From positions 270,040 to 334,039 of the forward strand of contig NZ_LQPZ01000008.1 in the NCBI RefSeq assembly GCF_002102395.1: 64,000 bases of DNA, read 5' to 3'. Made by a program: the position numbers and the translations under genes. Shown here piece by piece: positions 8,767-14,437 of this stretch; position 1 is the stretch's first letter, and every line of letters begins with the position of its first letter. This DNA comes from Mycolicibacillus trivialis. Its GTDB lineage: Bacteria > Actinomycetota > Actinomycetes > Mycobacteriales > Mycobacteriaceae. Below the pieces are notes generated by a model, which did no database searches, was not told where the DNA came from, and saw only the letters and a list, made by a program, of their open reading frames with translations.

Positions 8767-10146
8767 ATGGCCTTCGACCTCACGCCGACCGCAGCGCAGC
8801 ACGACCTGGCCCGGCGCACCCACGAGTTGTCCGAGTCGGTGATCCGTCCAGTGGCGCTGGAATACGACCAGCGCCAAGAGTTTCCGTGGCCGGTTCTGGA
8901 GGAGGCGGCCGAGCGCGGGTTCTACAGTCCGCTGTTCTATCGGGACCTGATCGGGGACTCCAGTGGGGTCTCGTTGCCGATGTTCATGGAGGAACTGTTC
9001 TGGGGCTGTGCGGGAATCGGCCTGGCGATCGTGATGCCGGCGCTGGCGCTGTCCGCCATCGGTCAGGCGGCCACACCTGAACAGATGCTGCGGTGGGCGC
9101 CGGAATGCTTCGGCACCCCCGGCGATCTCAAGCTTGCCGCGCTGGCCATCTCCGAGCCCGAGGGCGGCAGCGATGTGCGCAATCTGCGCACCACGGCGCG
9201 GCGCGACGGCGAGGACTGGGTGATCGACGGCCACAAGATGTGGATCGGGAACGGCGGCATCGCCGATGTGCACGTCGTCAACGCCGTCGTCGACGAGGAA
9301 CTGGGCCACCGCGGGCAGGCGCTGTTCGTCGTCCCGGGCGGCACACCCGGCCTGGAGCTGGTCCGCAAGCTGGACAAGCTGGGCTGTCGCGCCTCGCACA
9401 CCGCCGAGCTGCGGTTCGATCGGGTTCGGGTGCCTGCGGAGAACCTGCTCGGCGGTCAGGACAAGCTCGACCACAAACTGGCGCGGGCCCGGGAGCGGCT
9501 GGCGTTGGGCAAGCGGTCCGGTTCGGCGACGCTGGGCACCTTCGAGCAGACCCGGCCGATGGTCGCCGCCCAGGCGATCGGCATCGCGCGTGCGGCGCTG
9601 GAGTATGCCACCGAATACGCCACCAGCCGTGAGGCTTTCGGCGGGCCGATCATCGACAACCAGGGTATCGCGTTCCCGCTCGCGGAGTTGGCCACCCAGA
9701 TCGACGCGGCAAGGCTGTTGACGTGGCGCGCCTCCTGGATGGCGGCCAACGGCATCGCGTTCACCCGCGGGGAGGGGTCGATGTCGAAGATGGCGGCCAG
9801 CGAAGTCGCCGTGCGGGCCACCGAGCGAGCGATCCAGACCCTCGGCGGCTGGGGCTACATCACCGATCATCCGGTGGAGAAGTGGTACCGGGATGCCAAG
9901 CTGTACACCATCTTCGAGGGCACCAGCGAGATCCAGCGGATCGTCGTCTCGCAGGCACTGGGTGCTGCCGAAGGCACGCCGCCGCTGCATGTGGAGATCG
10001 AGCCCAGCGGTGGTCCGCTGAACCGGCTGTTCGGCCGGGGCGCGCCGTTGCGCGGCCGGGTCGCGGAGGCGGCTCTGGCGGCCCAGGATCGGGTTCCCGA
10101 GCCGGTCATGCGGTTGGTGATGCGGGCGCTTCGGCCACCCCGGTAG
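8767..10146 (+). CDS. Acyl-CoA dehydrogenase (FadE type)
   Basis: A 459-aa FAD-dependent acyl-CoA dehydrogenase: N-terminal helical domain (about 1-125), beta domain (125-235) with the flavin-contact segment ISEPEGGSD and KMWIGNGG, and C-terminal helical domain. Glu384 in YTIFEGTSEIQ is the expected catalytic base, and GGWGY plus RDAKLYTIFEG are family hallmarks. A ~30-residue charged insert (DKLDHKLARARERLALGKR) lies before the second helical domain. ATG 8767 is preferred over GTG 8761. It would catalyse the first step of an acyl-CoA beta-oxidation route; the chain length is unknown. It starts 24 nt from the divergent frameshifted gene. Confidence 0.88.
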   Translation: MAFDLTPTAAQHDLARRTHELSESVIRPVALEYDQRQEFPWPVLEEAAERGFYSPLFYRDLIGDSSGVSLPMFMEELFWGCAGIGLAIVMPALALSAIGQAATPEQMLRWAPECFGTPGDLKLAALAISEPEGGSDVRNLRTTARRDGEDWVIDGHKMWIGNGGIADVHVVNAVVDEELGHRGQALFVVPGGTPGLELVRKLDKLGCRASHTAELRFDRVRVPAENLLGGQDKLDHKLARARERLALGKRSGSATLGTFEQTRPMVAAQAIGIARAALEYATEYATSREAFGGPIIDNQGIAFPLAELATQIDAARLLTWRASWMAANGIAFTRGEGSMSKMAASEVAVRATERAIQTLGGWGYITDHPVEKWYRDAKLYTIFEGTSEIQRIVVSQALGAAEGTPPLHVEIEPSGGPLNRLFGRGAPLRGRVAEAALAAQDRVPEPVMRLVMRALRPPR

Positions 10147-10148
10147 CC

Positions 10149-10574
10149 CTAACCTTCGGCGCGGGTCAGCGCGATGACCGGGATGACCCGGTCGGTCCGC
10201 TCCCGGTAGGCGGCGAAGCCCGGATAGCGTTCGGCTTGAATGGCGTAGAGCCGGTCGTGCTCGGCACCGGTGATCTCGGTGGCATCGACCGGGTAGGTCT
10301 CGGTGCCTACCTCCACGACCGCGGACGGGTGGGCCCGCAGGTTGTGATACCAGGACGGGTGGGTGTCCTTGCCCTCGTTGGAGGCGAAGACGATGATGCG
10401 GTCGCCGTCCGGCAGGTACATCATCGGGCTGGTGCGCTGCCGGCCGGACTTGGCGCCGGTGGTGGTCAGCAGCAGCACCGGCGCGCCCTCGAACGGGCTG
10501 CCGAGTTTCCCGCCGCGACTCCGGAATTCGGCGATGTTGCGTTCGTTGAACGCCAGGACCCGGTCCTTCTCCAT
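10149..10574 (-). CDS. F420-dependent nitroreductase-family (Ddn-like) protein
   Basis: A 141-aa split-barrel protein of the deazaflavin-dependent nitroreductase family (TIGR00026, Ddn relatives). Diagnostic stretches are VLLLTTTGAKSGRQRTSP, DGDRIIVFASNEGKDTHPSWYHNL and the end ERTDRVIPVIAL. Members use reduced coenzyme F420 to reduce quinones or other electron-poor substrates; some only bind F420. No signal peptide or membrane segment is seen. It is 4 nt from the broken SDR gene upstream, so both were probably transcribed together from the 10864-10891 promoter. Confidence 0.85.
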   Translation of the reverse strand: MEKDRVLAFNERNIAEFRSRGGKLGSPFEGAPVLLLTTTGAKSGRQRTSPMMYLPDGDRIIVFASNEGKDTHPSWYHNLRAHPSAVVEVGTETYPVDATEITGAEHDRLYAIQAERYPGFAAYRERTDRVIPVIALTRAEG

Positions 10575-10578
10575 GGTT

Positions 10579-10827
10579 TCAGCCTTCCTGTTGCTTCAGC
10601 ACCGCGGTGAGGGATTGCCGCGGGATGTCGGGGTAGCGATGGTTCTCCGGGTTCTGCAGCCGGCCCTTTCCGGCCATCATCGGCAGCTGATACATCAACG
10701 GGAGCACCCGCATCGGGTCGGTGGTCTCGGCGGTCAGGCGGCGGGCGATCGCCGCGCCGATGCCGCGACCGCCGCCGGTCACCAGGATCCGTTTACCGGA
10801 GAAGCGCGGTTGCTGAGGTTCGGCCAT
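10579..10827 (-). pseudogene. Internally deleted short-chain dehydrogenase remnant
   Basis: The 82-aa frame begins like a normal SDR: KRILVTGGGRGIGAAIARRL, the NAD(P)-binding TGxxxGIG turn at residues 17-24. Right after this first helix it jumps to TAETTDPMRVLPLMYQ and a C-terminal tail (NHRYPDIPRQSLTAVLKQ). The rest of the Rossmann fold, including the Ser and YxxxK catalytic residues, is missing; SDRs are normally about 250 aa or more. The simplest reading is an in-frame internal deletion or fusion, leaving an open but inactive gene. It retains a promoter (10864-10891) and an ATG at 10827. No catalytic function should be assigned. Confidence 0.65.
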
Positions 10828-10863
10828 GGGCTCTCCTGCCTCGGGCGGGCAACACCAGCACCG

Positions 10864-10891
10864 ATTATCCACGTATCTCAACGATTGTCTA
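10864..10891 (-). promoter_or_regulatory. Candidate sigma-A promoter for the SDR remnant and Ddn-like gene
   Basis: On the minus strand TAGACA (-35, 10891-10886) and GATAAT (-10, 10869-10864) are separated by 16 nt; each matches the consensus at five of six positions. The -35 overlaps that of the divergent TetR promoter. The segment is clearly AT-richer than its surroundings. Confidence 0.5.
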
Positions 10892-10913
10892 TATTTCCTG
10901 GTATTCGTATGAT
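10885..10913 (+). promoter_or_regulatory. Candidate sigma-A promoter for the TetR gene
   Basis: TTGTCT (10885-10890) and TATGAT (10908-10913) are separated by exactly 17 nt, a good housekeeping promoter. It lies 33 nt before the TetR start and is back to back with the minus-strand promoter, sharing the same -35 bases. A regulator bound here could silence both genes. Confidence 0.55.
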
Positions 10914-10946
10914 CAGGGCGCGTCCGAACAACCCGACAGGAGGGCC

Positions 10947-11516
10947 GTGACATCCGGTGAGGCCGGCGAGAGCAAGGGCCAGCGGACCCGTCGCCGCATC
11001 CTCGCGGCGGCACGCGGCGTCTTCGCCGATGTCGGCTACGAGCGTGCCACGATCCGCGGGATCGCGGAGGCGGCCGACGTGGACAAGTCCTCGGTCATCC
11101 AGTATTTCGGCAGCAAACAGGAGTTGTTCCGCGAAGCGGTGCACTGGACCATCCCGCTCGACGAGGTGCTGTCCGACAGCGCGGAGGAGACCACGGAGAA
11201 GCTGGCCCGCGGCATGTTCGCGGCGTGGGCGGCCGACCCGAACTCGCCGATGACGGTGCTGCTGCGCGCCAGCATGACCAGCGAGGACGCCGCCGACCGG
11301 CTGCGCTCACACATCACCGAGGAGGTCACCACCGCGCTGGCCGGGCTGATCGACGCCCCCGACGCGCGGCTCCGGGCCGCGCTGCTCGGCGCGATGCTGA
11401 TGGGGGTGGCCAGCCAGCGCTACCTGCTGCGCATGCCCGACCTGAGCGACATCGACACCGACGAGATCCTGCGGGTGATCGGTCCCGCGCTGCGGACCTT
11501 GATCGACCCGGATTGA
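10947..11516 (+). CDS. TetR-family transcriptional regulator
   Basis: A 189-aa TetR repressor. The N-terminal helix-turn-helix spans about residues 12-58 (RTRRRILAAARGVFADVGY, then IRGIAEAADVDKSSVIQYFGSK); the C-terminal half is the all-helical ligand and dimer domain. AGGAGG at 10938-10943 lies 3 nt before the GTG start, closer than usual, but no better start fits the N-terminus of the family. It is divergent from the SDR remnant and Ddn-like gene with overlapping promoters, the standard layout for local control and self-repression. No clear dyad operator was found there, and the ligand is unknown. Confidence 0.85.
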   Translation: MTSGEAGESKGQRTRRRILAAARGVFADVGYERATIRGIAEAADVDKSSVIQYFGSKQELFREAVHWTIPLDEVLSDSAEETTEKLARGMFAAWAADPNSPMTVLLRASMTSEDAADRLRSHITEEVTTALAGLIDAPDARLRAALLGAMLMGVASQRYLLRMPDLSDIDTDEILRVIGPALRTLIDPD

Positions 11517-11527
11517 CCTGCGGTTTG

Positions 11528-11604
11528 TGGTGCCCTCGGTGAGATTCGAACTCACACTGTACGGGTTTTGAATCCGTTTCCTCTGCCAGTTGGGATACGA
11601 GGGC
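11528..11604 (-). tRNA. tRNA-Leu(CAA), class-I shape with short variable arm
   Basis: A 77-nt tRNA including an encoded CCA. The acceptor stem GCCCTCG/CGAGGGC pairs fully. The T-arm is GTGAG-TTCGAAT-CTCAC, and the anticodon loop TTCAAAA reads CAA (codon UUG). The anticodon stem ACGGA/CCCGT has an A-C mismatch next to the loop. The variable region is only 5 nt (ACAGT), whereas bacterial leucine tRNAs normally carry a long extra arm. The discriminator base is A, as leucyl-tRNA synthetase requires. It lies divergent from pdtaR; I recall a similar tRNA at this place in Mtb. Confidence 0.88.
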
Positions 11605-11632
11605 CGTCGTCGCGGGTTCGCCGCAGCATCCC

Positions 11633-11661
11633 AGAATAGTGGATCGGCACGGACGGTCGAA
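11633..11661 (-). promoter_or_regulatory. Candidate tRNA-Leu promoter
   Basis: Reading the minus strand, TATTCT (11638-11633) is a fair -10 box with a weak -35 TTCGAC (11661-11656) 17 nt upstream. It would start transcription about 20 nt before the mature tRNA end at 11604. Confidence 0.3.
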
Positions 11662-11715
11662 CATCACATGCGGGTGCGCTTCCGGCGGGCGGCACCGTCG
11701 CGAGACAATGAGGGG

Positions 11716-12339
11716 ATGAGTGAGCCCACCCCACCCCAGCCGTCTGCGCACCCGGCTCCGCACCGGGTCCTGATCGCCGAGGACGAACCGCTGATCCGGC
11801 TGGACCTGACCGAGATGCTGCGCGAAGAGGGCTACGACGTCGTCGGCGAGGCCGGCGACGGCCAGGTCGCGGTGGAGCTGGCCGAGAAGCTCCGGCCCGA
11901 CCTGGTGATCATGGACATCAAGATGCCGCGGCGGGACGGGATCGACGCCGCCTCGGAGATCGCCCGCAACCGCATCGCCCCGATCGTCATGCTCACCGCG
12001 TTCAGCCAGCGCGACCTGGTCGAGCGGGCGCGCGACGCCGGCGCGATGGCCTACCTGGTCAAACCGTTCACCGCCACCGACTTGATCCCGGCCATCGAGC
12101 TGGCGGTGAGCCGGTTCAGCGAGATCGCCGCCCTGGAGCGGGACGTGGCGTCGCTCTCGGAGCGGCTGGAGACCCGCAAACTCGTCGAGCGGGCCAAGGG
12201 GCTGCTACAGGCCGCCCATCAGATGAGCGAGCCGGAGGCCTTTTCCTGGATCCAGCGGGCGGCGATGGACCAGCGCACCACCATGAAGCGGGTCGCCGAG
12301 GTGGTGGTGGAGTCGCTCAGCGACCGGTCCGCGGGGTGA
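11716..12339 (+). CDS. pdtaR: Response regulator PdtaR with ANTAR RNA-binding domain
   Basis: A 207-aa protein nearly identical in layout to Mtb Rv1626 (PdtaR). The receiver domain (about 16-135) has the acidic pocket at Glu22-Asp23, phospho-acceptor Asp67 (VIMDIKMPRRDG), Thr in LTAFSQ and Lys in YLVKPF. A coiled helix leads into the ANTAR domain (about 145-203; LETRKLVERAKGLL, AFSWIQRAAMDQRTTMKRVAE), which binds RNA stem-loops to block transcription termination. Its known kinase partner PdtaS is encoded elsewhere in mycobacteria. The ATG at 11716 follows AGGGG at 11711-11715. Its 3' end overlaps the reverse DUF167 gene by 23 nt. Confidence 0.95.
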   Translation: MSEPTPPQPSAHPAPHRVLIAEDEPLIRLDLTEMLREEGYDVVGEAGDGQVAVELAEKLRPDLVIMDIKMPRRDGIDAASEIARNRIAPIVMLTAFSQRDLVERARDAGAMAYLVKPFTATDLIPAIELAVSRFSEIAALERDVASLSERLETRKLVERAKGLLQAAHQMSEPEAFSWIQRAAMDQRTTMKRVAEVVVESLSDRSAG

Positions 12340-12559
12340 TCCGGAACCGTTTCAGCCGGGCGGTGGGGCCGGACACCAGCTCCACATGACTGCGCGGCAC
12401 CCCGAAATGCGTTGCGAGCAGAGTCTGTACGGCACGGTTGGCCTTGCCGTCGACCGCCGGCTCCCGCACGTACACGGTGAGCCCGCCGTCGGCGCCGGTT
12501 TCCACCAGCGGACCCTTTCGGCTGCCGGGCTTGACCCGCACCACGACGATCTCGCTCAC
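12317..12559 (-). CDS. DUF167 (YggU/UPF0235) family protein
   Basis: A small 80-aa protein with the family's full pattern: VRVKPGSRKGP, the central VREPAVDGKANRAVQTLLA and the end VELVSGPTARLKRFRI. Homologues (E. coli YggU) have a compact alpha/beta fold and no settled function. It is convergent with pdtaR and its stop lies inside the pdtaR 3' end. There is no signal peptide. Confidence 0.85.
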   Translation of the reverse strand: MSEIVVVRVKPGSRKGPLVETGADGGLTVYVREPAVDGKANRAVQTLLATHFGVPRSHVELVSGPTARLKRFRITPRTGR

Positions 12560-12589
12560 CGCGCCCCCGACCCGCCGCCCGTCCGGGCC

Positions 12590-12616
12590 GCTCCCGCCGC
12601 TCCCGCCGCTCCCGCC
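12590..12616 (+). repeat. Three tandem copies of a 9-bp unit
   Basis: GCTCCCGCC repeats three times without gaps (12590-12598, 12599-12607, 12608-12616), upstream of the DUF167 start and beside a longer inverted repeat. Such runs are prone to slippage and could vary between strains. Confidence 0.8.
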
Positions 12617-12677
12617 GCGAGATTGAAGCCATGCAGGGCTGCTCTCGACTTTTGTCTGCGTAGTTTCATTCTCGCGG
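12615..12677. repeat. Imperfect inverted-repeat element between DUF167 and the thiolase
   Basis: CCGCGAGATTGAAG (12615-12628) and TTTCATTCTCGCGG (12664-12677) are inverted copies matching at 12 of 14 positions, enclosing 35 nt with a T-rich stretch (ACTTTTGTCTGCG). The block is poorer in GC than the genes around it and contains no gene. It could be a bidirectional terminator for the facing 3' end of the thiolase operon, or one copy of a dispersed palindromic repeat. Confidence 0.55.
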
Positions 12678-12711
12678 CAGAGGCTGGGACCTTGAGGCCG
12701 GGCGGCGCGGC

Positions 12712-13911
12712 TCAGCGCGCGACGATCACCGACGAGCCGTGCCCGAACAGGCCCTGGTTGGCGGTGACGCCGACGGTGGCGCCCTCCACCTGACGGCCCT
12801 CGGCCTGCCCGCGCAGCTGCCAGTTGAGCTCGCAGACCTGCGCGATCGCCTGGGCCGGGATGGCCTCGCCGAAGCAGGCCAGCCCGCCGGACGGGTTCAC
12901 CGGCACCTTGCCGCCCAGCGCGGTCGCGCCGCTGCGCAGCAGCTGCTCACCCTCACCCTTCGCGCACAGCCCCAGGTGCTCGTACCAGTCGATCTCCAGC
13001 GCGGTCGACAAGTCGTAGACCTCGGCCAGGCTGACGTCCTCCGGGCCGATCCCCGCCTCGGCGTACGCGGCGTCGAGGATCTGGTCTTTGAACACCCGCT
13101 CCGGACCGGGCACCACGGCGGTGGAATCCGTTGCGATGTCCGGCAACTCGGGCAGGTGCTGCGGGTAGCGCGGGGTGACGGTGGACACCGCACGCACCGA
13201 CGGCACACCCTCCAACGACCCCAGGTGCTTTTTCGCGAACTCCGCGCTGGCCACGATCAGGGCCGCCGCGCCGTCCGAGGTGGCGCAGATGTCGAGCTGA
13301 TGCAGCGGGTCGGCGACCACCGGGCTGGCCAGCACGTCGTCGACCGCGGACTCCTTGCGGTAGCGCGCGTACGGGTTGTGCAGACCGTGCCGCGAGTTCT
13401 TGACCTTGACCTGCGCGAAGTCCTCGACGGTGGCGCCGTAGAGGTCCATCCGGCGGCGCGCCAGCAGCGCGAAGTACACCGGGTTCATCGCGCCGATCAG
13501 GTGGAACCGCTGCCAGTCCGGGTCGTTCTTGCGTTCCCCGCCGACCGGAGCGAAGGCACCCTTGGGGGTGGTGTCGGCGCCGATCACCAGCGCCACGTCA
13601 CAGAAGCCGGCCAGGATCTGGGCGCGGGCGCTCTGCAGGGCCTGCGAACCGGAGGCGCAGGCGGCATAGGACGACGACACCGGCACCCCGTTCCAGCCCA
13701 GCTTCTGGGCGAACGTGGACCCGGCGATGAAGCCCGGGTAGCCGTTGCGGATGGTGTCGGCGCCGGCGATGAACTGGATCTGCCGGGAGTCCAGGTCGGC
13801 TTCGGCCAACGCGGCGCGCGCGGCGACTACGCCGTACTCGGTGAAGTCGCGGCCCCACTTGCCCCACGGGTGCATCCCGGCACCCAGGATGTAGAGCGGT
13901 TCGGGGCTCAT
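12712..13911 (-). CDS. Thiolase-fold lipid-transfer-like protein (Rv1627c-like)
   Basis: A 399-aa thiolase superfamily member of the sterol-carrier-protein-X/lipid-transfer type. The thiolase nucleophile position is Cys85 in AACASGSQAL. The C-terminal NPSGG is present, but the usual catalytic GHPxG region is changed to CFGEAIPAQAI, typical of this group and casting doubt on ordinary thiolase chemistry. The next gene is a DUF35 protein; such DUF35/thiolase pairs form complexes acting on CoA-linked intermediates, for example retro-aldol cleavage of sterol side chains. The start ATG at 13911 overlaps the DUF35 stop (ATGA), so the two are coupled. The exact substrate is unknown. Confidence 0.85.
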   Translation of the reverse strand: MSPEPLYILGAGMHPWGKWGRDFTEYGVVAARAALAEADLDSRQIQFIAGADTIRNGYPGFIAGSTFAQKLGWNGVPVSSSYAACASGSQALQSARAQILAGFCDVALVIGADTTPKGAFAPVGGERKNDPDWQRFHLIGAMNPVYFALLARRRMDLYGATVEDFAQVKVKNSRHGLHNPYARYRKESAVDDVLASPVVADPLHQLDICATSDGAAALIVASAEFAKKHLGSLEGVPSVRAVSTVTPRYPQHLPELPDIATDSTAVVPGPERVFKDQILDAAYAEAGIGPEDVSLAEVYDLSTALEIDWYEHLGLCAKGEGEQLLRSGATALGGKVPVNPSGGLACFGEAIPAQAIAQVCELNWQLRGQAEGRQVEGATVGVTANQGLFGHGSSVIVAR

Positions 13912-14351
13912 GCGGTCACCTTCTTCCAGACATAGGTCAGCCGCTGCACACCGTCGTCGTCGGTGTAGAGCGGTTCCAGGGCGAGCTCCAGTTCCATCCC
14001 GACCTTCAGGTCCGCGGCCAGCGTGCCCTCGGCCACCTTCGCAAGCACGATCAGGCCCTCGGCGGCCAGTTCGACCGCAGCGATCGCGAACGGCTCGAAC
14101 GGGTCCGGCGCCGGGTACGGGGCCGGCGGGGGGTAGCGGTTCTCGGTGTAGCTCCACACCGTGCCGCGCCGGGACAGCTCGACCGGTTCCAGCACGTCGC
14201 TGGTGCAGGCCGGGTTCGGGCAGTTGTTGGCACGGGGCGGGAAGACATAGGTTCCGCACTGCGGGCACTTGGCGCCGATCAGATGGGCGGCGCCGGAGTC
14301 ATCGGTGGCGAACCACCCGTCGATCGCTGGTTGCGTGGCTGCTGCTGACAC
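13908..14351 (-). CDS. DUF35/OB-fold zinc-ribbon protein (Rv1628c-like)
   Basis: A 147-aa protein with an N-terminal rubredoxin-like zinc ribbon (CPQC at about residue 29, then CPNPAC) and an OB-fold (GTVWSYTENRYPPPAPY..., LEPLYTDDDGVQRL). Proteins of this family bind acyl-CoA and pair with a thiolase-fold partner, here encoded directly downstream with a 4-nt overlap. It is divergent from polA, with 86 bp between the starts. It is probably a subunit or scaffold rather than an enzyme by itself. Confidence 0.85.
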   Translation of the reverse strand: MSAAATQPAIDGWFATDDSGAAHLIGAKCPQCGTYVFPPRANNCPNPACTSDVLEPVELSRRGTVWSYTENRYPPPAPYPAPDPFEPFAIAAVELAAEGLIVLAKVAEGTLAADLKVGMELELALEPLYTDDDGVQRLTYVWKKVTA

Positions 14352-14437
14352 CCGCTCAGCGTACCGACAAGGCGTCCGGAATTGAAACGCGTTCCAGTTC
14401 TGCCGCGGTGTCGGTGGCTATGCCTAGAGTAAGGACG

